DNA from: an uncultured Clostridia bacterium
GTDB lineage: Bacteria; Bacillota; Clostridia; Christensenellales; UBA1242
Length of the DNA: 64,000 bases
Assembly (NCBI GenBank): GCA_944381135.1
Contig: CALWJY010000013.1
Span: forward strand, 39,957 to 103,956
Direction of reading: 5' to 3'
Notes under the pieces: model-generated
What the model was told of the DNA's origin: nothing
Database searches by the model: none
What the model saw: only the letters and a program-made list of their open reading frames with translations
Shown here: positions 1 to 8,559 of the stretch, piece after piece
Numbering within the stretch: the first letter of the stretch is position 1
How the letters are laid out: every line of letters begins with the position of its first letter
Program-made: the position numbers and the translations under genes

Positions 1-230
1 GTGTAGGAAATTGAGTTGTGAATGTTTGCTTCAACGCGCTTATAGTCCTTTGCTCCACAACGCTGTGCCACAATGGTGAACAATTTTCTGAGGTTGTGTA
101 TCAGTTCGGGTTGCTTAATTGCTTCTTTTACAGCTTCAAACATGTAAATGAAACCTGTTTGGTCGCACTTAATTCCAATGCGGATGAGTGCCAATTTTAC
201 GATTTTGTCAACTTCTGTCACTTCTTCCAT
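1..230 (-). CDS. Spo0A C-terminal-domain-like DNA-binding protein (partial at window edge)
   Basis: The minus-strand frame opens at ATG 230 after AGGAAGGTG and runs off the left edge; 76 codons are visible. Residues about 8-75 match the Spo0A effector domain pattern: a helix with IGI, then GFIYMFEAV, a PELI helix, and an IA-x-x-YxRVEANI recognition-helix region. In Spo0A this domain binds 0A boxes and follows a receiver domain. Here only seven residues precede it, so the receiver is absent unless a start far upstream is used, and there is no open frame for that. The family assignment is from pattern recognition; the function is inferred to be transcription control or a sporulation relict. Confidence 0.7.
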   Translation of the reverse strand, partial: MEEVTEVDKIVKLALIRIGIKCDQTGFIYMFEAVKEAIKQPELIHNLRKLFTIVAQRCGAKDYKRVEANIHNSISY

Positions 231-283
231 TTTTGTTTCACCTTCCTTTTCTTTGTTTTACGATTTGTGTCGTATTTAGTCAT

Positions 284-311
284 ATTTTATCATAAAGAAA
301 TGGTTTTACAA
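284..311 (-). promoter_or_regulatory. Putative sigma-A promoter for the Spo0A-C-like gene
   Basis: On the minus strand TTGTAA and TAAAAT are separated by 16 bases, about 55 bases upstream of the ATG at 230. The match is moderate. Confidence 0.45.
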
Positions 312-468
312 AACAATTTTCAATATTTTACAAATAAATTTGAAAAATTTTTCACAAAATGTTGTCAGGATGTTGTACTTAAAAAATGAAAATAAAGCGA
401 TTTTTGCTGTGAGAAATTGTGGTTTTGCTTGCAATATGTGAAAAAAGATGATAAAATGATTGAGTTTT

Positions 469-559
469 GGAGACGTATCGAAGTGGTCGCAACGAGCCGC
501 ACTCGAAATGCGGTTGTCGAGAAATCGGCACGTGGGTTCGAATCCCACCGTCTCCGCCA
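469..559 (+). tRNA. tRNA-Ser (anticodon CGA)
   Basis: The acceptor arms GGAGACG and CGTCTCC pair, the anticodon stem CCGCA/TGCGG encloses loop CTCGAAA with anticodon CGA, a long variable arm of the type II class is present, and the T arm has GGTTCGAATCC. The 3' GCCA is encoded. This reads UCG codons. Confidence 0.96.
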
Positions 560-1026
560 AAATGGCGAAAAACTGCACTGTTTGCTCATTTTGCCACATA
601 TATGGCAAAAGTTTCGCCCGGACGCTTGTTTTTCGCCATTCGCGACCAAACGAAAATTGCACAGAAGAAGGGAACCCAAAAATTTTAATTTTTGGGAAAA
701 GGAATAACCAAGCGTTTCTTGAGTGCTTGCGGAAAGCAAGCCGAATTTAAGCGTAGGTCATGACGCTGTCGCGACTCTCCTAACGAAGAAGGAGATTCTA
801 AGGGGTGAGTTGAGAAATCTAATTGCTTTTTGCAAAACTTTGTTTTGCACGAACCTATGTTCCGTGGCTGTGACCGAGCGAAAGTGAGAGTGATCACTTG
901 ATTGACTTGCGGCAAACCTTATTGAAAATTTAGGCACATTTTTAGGCACAAAAATATAATATTTGTAAAAAATGATTATCAAAGTGGTGTATAAAACTGT
1001 TTTGTTAAAAATGGGAGGAAGGAATC
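560..1026. other. Gene-free spacer with several perfect hairpins
   Basis: No convincing coding frame is present. Visible inverted repeats are CCCAAAAATT/AATTTTTGGG at 675-696, GCTTGC/GCAAGC at 725-741, TCTCCT/AGGAGA at 776-795 and TGCAAAAC/GTTTTGCA at 831-849. A phrase TGACGCTGTC near 761-770 is shared with the palindrome-containing sites at 10458 and, with one change, 62527. A structured transcript or decayed repeat element are both possible. No riboswitch, RNase P, tmRNA or 6S signature was recognised. Confidence 0.4.
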
Positions 1027-1887
1027 GTGAACACTTTCTGGTCAAAAAGCGTTCAATCAACTGAACTGTTGGACACTTCTCGAAAAGAGAAATTCAACGA
1101 GGACAACAGAAAATTTTGGTTTGACCTGTTGCAAGTTGACGACAACTTAAAAATTTTGGAAGTTGGGTGTGGGAGCGGGCATTTCACCAACATGATTAAG
1201 ACATATTATCCATCTTGTGAAGTCTACGGAATTGATTTGGATGACAACCACATTAAGTTTGCAAAGCGTGAGAGCAAAAAGTTGAACCTTGATGTGCAAT
1301 ATCAAGTTGTAGATGTCAAACATTTGCCTTTTGAAGATGATGCTTTTGATGTCGTTTTTTCGCATACACTTGTTGAGCATCTGCCTTTCGATGATTTCAT
1401 CAAAGAACAAAAAAGGGTGCTTAAACCAGGCGGAAAACTGATTGTTATGCGTGTTGATATGGTTAAGAAAAACGATAAGCCATTCTCATTTTTGGAAGAC
1501 GAAATCAACGAGGTCTATGCCGGTTTGAATTATCCAAAGGGTGTGAGCGTTGGGCAATATGTTGAAGACCCAGATTTGACAATGAGAAGGCTTGATGAAC
1601 ACAAGTTTAAGAACATAAAATTTAACTATGACAGGATTATTTTCTATATGCCTGATGTTGAACCAAACAAGGAAGTTGCCATAAAACAAATTGAAAGAAA
1701 CTATCAAACTAAATTTTCCAACGCACTTTTCACAATTGACAGATGCAAGGTGGACGACGAGACAAAAAACAAATTGTTGGGTTTGTTAAAACGTCAATAT
1801 GAAGAAAGATTGAGGCTTTTGAACGCAAACAAAAAACTTTTTGATTTCCAATCTTCTTTGCTTATCACCATTTCTGCAGAGAAGTAG
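1027..1887 (+). CDS. Class I SAM-dependent methyltransferase
   Basis: A 286-residue cytoplasmic protein starting with GTG after GGGAGGAAGG. Motif I LEVGCGSGH (residues 44-52), an acidic residue ending strand 2 (GIDLDD, about 69-73), and the motif region DVVFSHTLVEHL followed by LKPGGKLIV define a Methyltransf_11/25-type Rossmann fold. The C-terminal 120 residues are family-unspecific. The substrate cannot be told; these enzymes act on small molecules, lipids or quinones. It is monocistronic, with a terminator at 2030. No neighbour suggests a pathway. Confidence 0.85.
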   Translation: MNTFWSKSVQSTELLDTSRKEKFNEDNRKFWFDLLQVDDNLKILEVGCGSGHFTNMIKTYYPSCEVYGIDLDDNHIKFAKRESKKLNLDVQYQVVDVKHLPFEDDAFDVVFSHTLVEHLPFDDFIKEQKRVLKPGGKLIVMRVDMVKKNDKPFSFLEDEINEVYAGLNYPKGVSVGQYVEDPDLTMRRLDEHKFKNIKFNYDRIIFYMPDVEPNKEVAIKQIERNYQTKFSNALFTIDRCKVDDETKNKLLGLLKRQYEERLRLLNANKKLFDFQSSLLITISAEK

Positions 1888-2029
1888 GGAAAATTTACAG
1901 AAAAAATCAAACTGACTTTGGATGATTTTTTGATTTTTCCAAATGAAATTGGGCTGATTAAATATGGGAAAATCTTGCAATGTGTGATTGCATAACAAAA
2001 CAAGTAAATTTTTGCAAAAAATTCAAATT

Positions 2030-2054
2030 AAGCACAGAGTTGTGCCTTTTTTGT
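2030..2054 (+). terminator. Rho-independent terminator after the methyltransferase
   Basis: GCACA/TGTGC stem with loop GAGT followed by six T residues. Confidence 0.7.
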
Positions 2055-2066
2055 TTTATTTTTATA

Positions 2067-2095
2067 TTGACAATCGACAGGTTTTGTTATAAAAT
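2067..2095 (+). promoter_or_regulatory. Sigma-A promoter of the IrrE-like/Fic gene
   Basis: TTGACA at 2067, 17-base spacer, TAAAAT at 2090, 18 bases before the start codon at 2114 and close to the GAGGTGGG ribosome site. Confidence 0.75.
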
Positions 2096-2113
2096 GAAAC
2101 AAAGAGGTGGGAT

Positions 2114-3712
2114 ATGCTTTCTGTTACAAGAAAATATATTGAAGATCTTTCAAGATATGACGAGAACGATGAGGTTGTTAAATATTTGTTTAAGAGGCTG
2201 GGGCTTAAACATAGTGTTGCAAACATGACACCAATTTATGATGTCTGCAGAAACCTTGGAATTAAAGTTGTCACGACAGATTTCAAGCGCGAGGGCGGTG
2301 ATGTTGCGCAATTTATTGAACGAGCAGACAAACAACCATACATTTGTGTTGATTCTTCCACAAATTGCAGAAAAGTTAGGTTCAACATTGCCACGATGGT
2401 TTATTGTGCACTGCATTCAAAAGGTTGCGACAAGTTTGTCATCACCAAAACGCCAGAAAGTCAAAATTTGCACAGAGCAAAAACCTTTGCCGCAAATTTA
2501 CTTATGCCAACGCCGGTTTTGAAAAAAGTTGTCTATGAAAAAGACCAAAACGGCGAATATAAATATTTGGTTAAATATAATGGAAAAGATGTGCTTCCTT
2601 TCAGAGCCATTCACTATATTGCAGAGCGTTTTGGTGTGGAGTTTTCTCAGTGCGCAAAAAGAATTTTCTATTCCAACATTGCATCAATTCGAAGAATCTC
2701 CGACAGATGCGAATTGAAACGCCGATTAAAAGGACCTGACGCTTCCGAGGCAATGAGAAGAAAACTTATTCCAAATTCTGAAAAGCATGACTATGTGCTT
2801 AGGTGCTATCTCATCAACAATCTCCACTTTCCAAAGATTACAAAAGTGAACGAGCAGATTTGTGAGAAACTGAGGCGCGAAACTGTCAAAAATGACACAA
2901 TCATTGAGGGCGTTTTGAGTTCTGCTTCACAAATTGAAAGGTTTTTGAACAAATATAAATCCGGAAAAGTTGAAGAGATGTATAAACTTCCAATCTCACA
3001 AAGAATTGTGATCGGGCATTATGAAACAATAAGAAATTTGGAAAACATCCCTTTCAACAAGCGTTTTTTCAACGAACTTCACGCAAGACTTTTTCAGTAT
3101 GCTGTTGAGACGGATGAGGAAAAAGAATGGTTGACAGACCCTGCACACTGCAATCGAGGCGAAAATGACAATTTCATTGATTTTGTTCCGGGACAATATC
3201 GACAAACTCAAAACATCATCAATGGAGCGTCTTTCATGACAGATTCGGTTTCTGACATCTATAACACCATGAGCAACATTTATTATGACACGGAATATCT
3301 CTTGTCAAGAAAGGACGAAATGAGCAATGTGGACTACATCAACAATGTCAACTATTTGGTGAACAGGTTTTGCGTTTGTCATCCTTTTGAAGATGGTAAC
3401 GGAAGAGTGTCCAGACTTTTCATGAACTATTTGTTCATTCAAAAAGGGTTGCCACCTGTTTATATTGATGCATCCAAGAAAAAAGCAGAATACATCGATG
3501 CATTGAGTGAATTGTCAGACGATTGCAGAAAAAAGTTGTATGAAAAAATTGACTATTCGCGTCTTAACAACATCATCATGCATGGCATGCTCGAAACGGA
3601 AAGCATTTTCTTTCCGCCTCAAGCAATGCTTTCTCAGCCACTTGAATACATCAACAATCAACTTAACAAACCAAAAAGTGCAACAAGTTCTGATGGGATG
3701 ACGAAAATTTAA
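2114..3712 (+). CDS. Fusion of a degenerate ImmA/IrrE-like domain and a Fic domain
   Basis: A 532-residue protein with GAGGTGGG before its ATG. Residues about 20-140 resemble ImmA/IrrE metallopeptidase domains (RFNIATM then KTFAANLLMP), but the zinc-binding HExxH helix is replaced by MVYCALH around 95-101, so peptidase activity is probably lost. Residues about 255-450 are a Fic domain: PGQYR at 359-363 and an intact active loop HPFEDGNGRVSR at 423-434, where His423 would deprotonate the target hydroxyl and the downstream Asn/Arg bind nucleotide phosphate. Fic enzymes usually AMPylate proteins. TIIEGV at 263-268 lies where class II inhibitory motifs sit, but the Ser/Thr four residues before Glu is Asp. 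It stands alone between its own promoter and terminator. A toxin, stress modifier or defence protein are options; the target is unknown. Confidence 0.85.
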   Translation: MLSVTRKYIEDLSRYDENDEVVKYLFKRLGLKHSVANMTPIYDVCRNLGIKVVTTDFKREGGDVAQFIERADKQPYICVDSSTNCRKVRFNIATMVYCALHSKGCDKFVITKTPESQNLHRAKTFAANLLMPTPVLKKVVYEKDQNGEYKYLVKYNGKDVLPFRAIHYIAERFGVEFSQCAKRIFYSNIASIRRISDRCELKRRLKGPDASEAMRRKLIPNSEKHDYVLRCYLINNLHFPKITKVNEQICEKLRRETVKNDTIIEGVLSSASQIERFLNKYKSGKVEEMYKLPISQRIVIGHYETIRNLENIPFNKRFFNELHARLFQYAVETDEEKEWLTDPAHCNRGENDNFIDFVPGQYRQTQNIINGASFMTDSVSDIYNTMSNIYYDTEYLLSRKDEMSNVDYINNVNYLVNRFCVCHPFEDGNGRVSRLFMNYLFIQKGLPPVYIDASKKKAEYIDALSELSDDCRKKLYEKIDYSRLNNIIMHGMLETESIFFPPQAMLSQPLEYINNQLNKPKSATSSDGMTKI

Positions 3713-3825
3713 GCATATTGCTTAAGAAATTAATTTTCAAATATGACAACTTGAGACGGATTTATGTTTTTTCTCTTGAAAAAGAATAAGTTTAAGGCTC
3801 GTAGTCTTTGGACTTAGCAAAAAAG

Positions 3826-3856
3826 ATAGTGGATATAATTTTTTCCACTATTTTTA
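3826..3856 (+). terminator. Rho-independent terminator
   Basis: ATAGTGGA pairs with TCCACTAT, followed by TTTTATATT; it lies 113 bases after the Fic fusion gene. Confidence 0.65.
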
Positions 3857-4059
3857 TATTAGATTGAAAAATGATTGAATAATTCATCCTTTTTTTATTT
3901 TTTGCAAATGCACGAATGTTAGTTATAGAAAATTTTATTTTTTTGTTTAAAAAATGCTTTTTAATGGAACTGATATTTGTTTTGCCGGGTGTTTTGGTTT
4001 TTATTAATTATTGTTTCGGTGATGACGAATTTTAATTTAAAAGTTTTTAACTATTTTGC

Positions 4060-4088
4060 TTGCAATTAATGCAAAGTTGTGATATGAT
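4060..4088 (+). promoter_or_regulatory. Sigma-A promoter of the glycosyltransferase gene
   Basis: TTGCAA, 17-base spacer, TATGAT; about 40 bases before the ATG at 4129. Confidence 0.7.
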
Positions 4089-4128
4089 GTTATAAAATAT
4101 TACAAAAAGGAAGAGGTCAATAAGGAAA

Positions 4129-5421
4129 ATGGATGCGGTTGTGATCATCAATTTTGTTGTTTCTGTGACACTTGCAGTTCTTTTTGCATATAAGTTCGTC
4201 ATCGGTCTTATTGGTCTTTTCACGAAGAAAAAATTTCCAGAGGCAAAGGAAAATCACACTTTTGCGGTGCTTATTGCTGGCCGAAATGAAGAAAAAGTGA
4301 TTGGAAATTTGATTGAAAGCATTGCAAATCAAAACTATGACAAAAGTTTGATCAGCGTTTTTGTGGTGGCAGACAATTGCACAGACAACACCGCCCTTGT
4401 TGCAAAACAAGCCATTGAAAAGTCCCAATTTGGCGGGTGGGGGATTTTTGAGCGTTTCAACAAAGAATTGGTTGGAAAAGGCTATGCGCTTGACTTTCTT
4501 CTTGACAAAATCAAAACTTCCAAAGAGATTGACGAAACAAAAATTGATGCTTTCTTAGTTTTTGATGCTGACAATCTTTTGGATGAAAATTTCATTTATG
4601 AAACAAACAAAGTCCTCGATGCAGGATATGACATTTCAACTTCATACAGAAATTCCAAAAATTTCAACACCAACACCATCTCTGCAAATTCAGGGATGAT
4701 CTTTTTGCGTGAGTGCCGTTTTATGCACACGCCAAGAGCAATTTTAAATTCAAGCACTTTCATTTCCGGTACAGGTTTCATGGTCAGCACCAAAATTCTG
4801 AACACAGAGACAGGTTGGAAATACACAACACTGACTGAGGACATTGAATTTTCCACTTGTCAAATTGCAAAAGGAAACAAAATTACATATTGTGACGATG
4901 CAATTTTTTATGACGAGCAACCTGTCACATTTAAAGCAAGCTGGAATCAAAGAATGAGATGGCAAAAGGGGTTCTATCAATGTTTTGCCAAGTATTTTTT
5001 ATTTCTCATTTCAACATTTTTCTCAAGCCATTGGTTTGCAAGTTATGAGATGATGTTGATGATTTTTCCATTTGCTCCAATAACACTTTTCTGGTCGGTT
5101 TTCTATTACATATATATGGGCGTCAAGCATCTTTTTGCTGGCGTTGCCTTTGCAAATTCACTGTTTATGAATGTTGTGGTGGGTCTTATTGCGGGGTTAA
5201 TCATTGGTTATGTTGCGCTTTTCTGCTATGGACTTTTGATTTTGATTGTGGAAAGAAAGCGTGTGAAAACAACTTTTTGGCAAAAAATCAGATACAGCCT
5301 CACTTTCCCAATTTTCATTGCAACCTATCTTCCAATCTCAATTGTTTGCCTGTTTAAAAAGGTTAAATGGAAACAAATTCCTCACACTGATTCCAGAAAA
5401 ATTGACGAGATAAACAAGTAA
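4129..5421 (+). CDS. Membrane-bound family 2 glycosyltransferase
   Basis: A 430-residue processive-type GT2 enzyme. One membrane segment (about 5-31) is followed by the GT-A domain: VLIAGRNEE (48-56), FDADNL with the metal/UDP-binding Asp146 and Asp148, TED at 236-238 as general base, and QRMRW at 264-268, the acceptor-site signature of cellulose, chitin and poly-GlcNAc synthases. Further hydrophobic segments near 275-300, 308-330, 340-372 and 388-408 anchor the C-terminus. It probably makes or extends a surface polysaccharide from UDP-sugars. The next two genes are a glycosidase-like and a phosphoesterase lipoprotein, consistent with an envelope polysaccharide role, but the sugar is unknown. 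Confidence 0.88.
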   Translation: MDAVVIINFVVSVTLAVLFAYKFVIGLIGLFTKKKFPEAKENHTFAVLIAGRNEEKVIGNLIESIANQNYDKSLISVFVVADNCTDNTALVAKQAIEKSQFGGWGIFERFNKELVGKGYALDFLLDKIKTSKEIDETKIDAFLVFDADNLLDENFIYETNKVLDAGYDISTSYRNSKNFNTNTISANSGMIFLRECRFMHTPRAILNSSTFISGTGFMVSTKILNTETGWKYTTLTEDIEFSTCQIAKGNKITYCDDAIFYDEQPVTFKASWNQRMRWQKGFYQCFAKYFLFLISTFFSSHWFASYEMMLMIFPFAPITLFWSVFYYIYMGVKHLFAGVAFANSLFMNVVVGLIAGLIIGYVALFCYGLLILIVERKRVKTTFWQKIRYSLTFPIFIATYLPISIVCLFKKVKWKQIPHTDSRKIDEINK

Positions 5422-5543
5422 GAGGTGAAACAAAAAGAGTGACAAGTCAGATTTGAAGACGGAAAATTTGTTTCAAAAGACAACGAAAAATAAAACATAA
5501 CAGTTTGTTCATAATAAAAACAAAAGAAAAAGGAGAAAAAACT

Positions 5544-8507
5544 ATGAAATGGAAAAAGTTTTTAGGAGTTGTTGCTTGTACGGTTTTGGTTGCAAGTTTT
5601 GGACTTGTTGTGACTGCATGCGGAAAGAAAGAGGCAACCTTGCCGGAAATTGATGAGGCACAACAGTCAATTTCGATGGAGGTTTCTGCAACAAGCGACA
5701 AAATGTTGATTGACATCACTTCAAACGAAGAGGATGTTGGAAATGCGGAAACGCAGGTGGTGGCACTGCCAGCATATGAATATCTTGTTGGCGACCAATA
5801 TTCTGGACTTTCTGAAGACATCATCGACATTGCAGATGCAACCGTGGTTGGAGAATATACCCTTGGCACAAATGCAACTGTTGAGTTTGACAGGGTGGAT
5901 GTAAGCGGATATGATGCAATTTATAATAAATATTACATAGTTGCGCAAGACAAAATTTTGAAAGGTCCAATTTACACAACCGACATTGAGGCAGAAGTTT
6001 CTGCAGAGCCAACTTTCAACGCACTTTCAAAGAAGGGTTTGCTTGGAGAAAGTGTTGAGGCATATGACGATTTGGGCTGTTCTTATGTGACACTCAACTT
6101 TGAAATCAATCGATTTGTTTATCCAAACGAAATTTTTGAAGATGGACAGGCAGTTGCACTTTCTCATCCAGACACCGCAATCGAATTTGTTTCAAACGGA
6201 AAAACATTCTATTTCAACCATGAAATGGTGGACTATTTTGACAGACTTGTGTCAAGTTATTATAACTTGGGTGCAAACATAACCGCAATCATCTATGCAC
6301 CAAACAATGGCGGGAATTGGGAAACTTTTCCTGAAAAATTGACCTATGCACCTTGGTCGGCACAAAACACAACATTGATGGCTCTTAACACATCAAATTC
6401 CTATGGGTTTGAATATTACATTGCAATCATTGAATTTTTGGCAGACAGATACACACAAAACAACCTTGAAAATGGATTTATCTCCAACTTCGTGATTGGA
6501 AATGAAATTGACTATGCAAAAGATTTCAACCGAATTTCAGAGAAACAAGTTTCTCTTGACACATATATGGAAGAATATTCTCGTCTTCTTCGTTTGGCAA
6601 ACTTGGCAGGGAAGAAATATCATGAAGACATCACAGTTTCCATTCCTCTCACACAGGCATGGGCAGAAAAGGGTTATGACAACACAGATGAAATTCAACC
6701 TTATGCTCCAAAAGACATGATTGAATGGTTGAATGCAAAAACAAAACAAGAGGGAGATTATGATTGGGGACTTGCTCCACACAGCTACACCTATGGGCTT
6801 GCTTCCTCTGAAGTGCTTTTGATGGACACACTTGTTGGCAAAACTGTTGGCATGACAGGTGATTTCAACACTTCTTCAAAAATCACTTTCTCCAACATTG
6901 AAATTTTGGATGAATATTTAAATCAAGACTATATGAAGTTTGACGGACAGGTGAGGTCGGTTTATTTGACAGAATCTGGCGTTTCTTCAAACACTGCTGA
7001 TGACGCAACAACAAGAGGCCAACAAGCAGGCTCAATTGCAGCAGTTTGGTATAAAATTTCTCAAATCGACTCCATTAAGGCATGGTTTTACTATCGTGTT
7101 CAAGATGCAGAAGGCGAAGCTGCCGCAAGTGCAAGACTTGGACTGATTGACCTTGAGGGAAACCGCAAACCTGCATATGATGTCTATAAATACATCGACA
7201 CACAATATTCTCGTCGTTTTGCAGACCAATATATTGGATACATTTCATATGTTGCTCCAGACGGAACAAACAAAACCTATGGCAACGGAATTTCCTCTTA
7301 CGCTGACTGTCTTGATGTTTTTGGCACAGGTTATGACTTTTCACATATGGACATGACAACTCCTGTCACAATTGACCCTGTTTATGAATGGGAAGATGTC
7401 ATTGACCTTGGCGATGTTGCTTTTGAAAGCAAAAACTTCCTCTATGACGGCACAGAGAAGAGCATTGCTGTCACAGGCTTGCCAGAAGGCGTCGATGTTG
7501 CATATGATGTCGAACCAACTCAAACAGAAGTTGGCTCAAAAACCATTCTTGCAACTTTCACACAAGATGGTGAGGTTGTAGGTCACAGAGAGGCAACCAT
7601 CACAGTTTCAAAACTTGCAACAAACAAAACAGTTTATGAATATGGCGAAAATGTCTATGTCACAACAACGCGCGAGGGTGAAGAGTTGACAAGTGACGCT
7701 TGGATTGGAATCTATCACAAAAATGCGGGTGTTGGCAATGTTGACGGCGGTAAAGTTTCTGTTTATTACTATTATTTCAACAACAATTCAGACGATTTCA
7801 TCCGAACGGTTTGCATCCAAGACCAAATTGACAACCAAATTGGTGGTTTGACCCCTGGTGAATATGTGATTTACTATTTTGTGACCGGCGAATATGAATA
7901 TAAATATTCCATTGAAATTGAAGTGCTTCCAGCAGGCGAGGACAATGGGTCAGCCAATCTTTCAAACATCACTTTCTCAGACAAAACAGTTGAGGGTGAC
8001 GGCTCAGAACAAAGCCTTGTGATAAGTGGAGAACTTCCAGAAGGCGTGAGTGTTTCCTATGAAAACAACACTGCAACTGCAACGGGAACATATCAAGCAG
8101 TTGCAATCTTCAGCCAAAATGGTGTTGAAATTGAAAGAAGATATGCAGTTTTGACTGTTGTTGACAGTTTGCTTATGCTTGAAAAAACAACATTCTATGT
8201 TGGTGAAACAATCAACGTGACAGCAAGTGCACCAGAAAGTTCTGCAAACGAACAATGGTGGGTTGGACTCTATCTTTCCACTGATTCCGTGGAGGAAGAC
8301 ACTTCAATCTATTGGTTCTATGTCAAAGATGACAACCATGTTTCTGGCGGAACTTACAACATCAAAGAGCAATCTCACAATGCCGACAGAGGCGACTATG
8401 CAGATTTGCCGGCTGGAGAATATAAAATGGTGCTTTTCAACACATCTGGCTATTCAATTCAACAAGTGATTGATTTCGAAATTGTTGAAGCGCCAACCGA
8501 AATTTAA
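5544..8507 (+). CDS. Large lipoprotein with DUF5722/glycosidase-like domain and C-terminal beta domains
   Basis: Start is ATG 5544 after AAGGAG, not the upstream in-frame ATG 5505. The 987-residue product has a lipoprotein signal ending VVTAC (Cys26). Residues about 145-590 look like a TIM-barrel glycosidase of the DUF5722 type: GNEID with Glu321 as candidate acid/base and LTESG with Glu477 as candidate nucleophile, the spacing typical of clan GH-A. Then follow alternating beta modules: YDGT-type MBG-like domains at about 627-690 and 807-874, and a Y/W-rich 100-residue module at about 697-794 and again at 876-983. The last module recurs at the N-terminus of the next protein. Extracellular, membrane-anchored; likely acts on a polysaccharide or glycan. 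Catalysis is inferred. Confidence 0.78.
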   Translation: MKWKKFLGVVACTVLVASFGLVVTACGKKEATLPEIDEAQQSISMEVSATSDKMLIDITSNEEDVGNAETQVVALPAYEYLVGDQYSGLSEDIIDIADATVVGEYTLGTNATVEFDRVDVSGYDAIYNKYYIVAQDKILKGPIYTTDIEAEVSAEPTFNALSKKGLLGESVEAYDDLGCSYVTLNFEINRFVYPNEIFEDGQAVALSHPDTAIEFVSNGKTFYFNHEMVDYFDRLVSSYYNLGANITAIIYAPNNGGNWETFPEKLTYAPWSAQNTTLMALNTSNSYGFEYYIAIIEFLADRYTQNNLENGFISNFVIGNEIDYAKDFNRISEKQVSLDTYMEEYSRLLRLANLAGKKYHEDITVSIPLTQAWAEKGYDNTDEIQPYAPKDMIEWLNAKTKQEGDYDWGLAPHSYTYGLASSEVLLMDTLVGKTVGMTGDFNTSSKITFSNIEILDEYLNQDYMKFDGQVRSVYLTESGVSSNTADDATTRGQQAGSIAAVWYKISQIDSIKAWFYYRVQDAEGEAAASARLGLIDLEGNRKPAYDVYKYIDTQYSRRFADQYIGYISYVAPDGTNKTYGNGISSYADCLDVFGTGYDFSHMDMTTPVTIDPVYEWEDVIDLGDVAFESKNFLYDGTEKSIAVTGLPEGVDVAYDVEPTQTEVGSKTILATFTQDGEVVGHREATITVSKLATNKTVYEYGENVYVTTTREGEELTSDAWIGIYHKNAGVGNVDGGKVSVYYYYFNNNSDDFIRTVCIQDQIDNQIGGLTPGEYVIYYFVTGEYEYKYSIEIEVLPAGEDNGSANLSNITFSDKTVEGDGSEQSLVISGELPEGVSVSYENNTATATGTYQAVAIFSQNGVEIERRYAVLTVVDSLLMLEKTTFYVGETINVTASAPESSANEQWWVGLYLSTDSVEEDTSIYWFYVKDDNHVSGGTYNIKEQSHNADRGDYADLPAGEYKMVLFNTSGYSIQQVIDFEIVEAPTEI

Positions 8508-8559
8508 AATTGTTGTTCATGATTTTATCTTGATTGAATTATAAAAGAAGAAGTGAAAA

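Larger units (their letters stand above)
3713..4128. other. Spacer with terminator and promoter, otherwise empty
   Basis: Apart from the terminator at 3826 and the promoter at 4060, the stretch is AT-rich and shows no credible reading frame or structured RNA. Confidence 0.6.

Noticed and set aside
306-739. Minus-strand frames across tRNA-Ser reading like VGFEPT and WDSNPR proteins
   Set aside because: These are the familiar false proteins from translating the reverse strand of a tRNA gene; no ribosome site and the tRNA explains the sequence.
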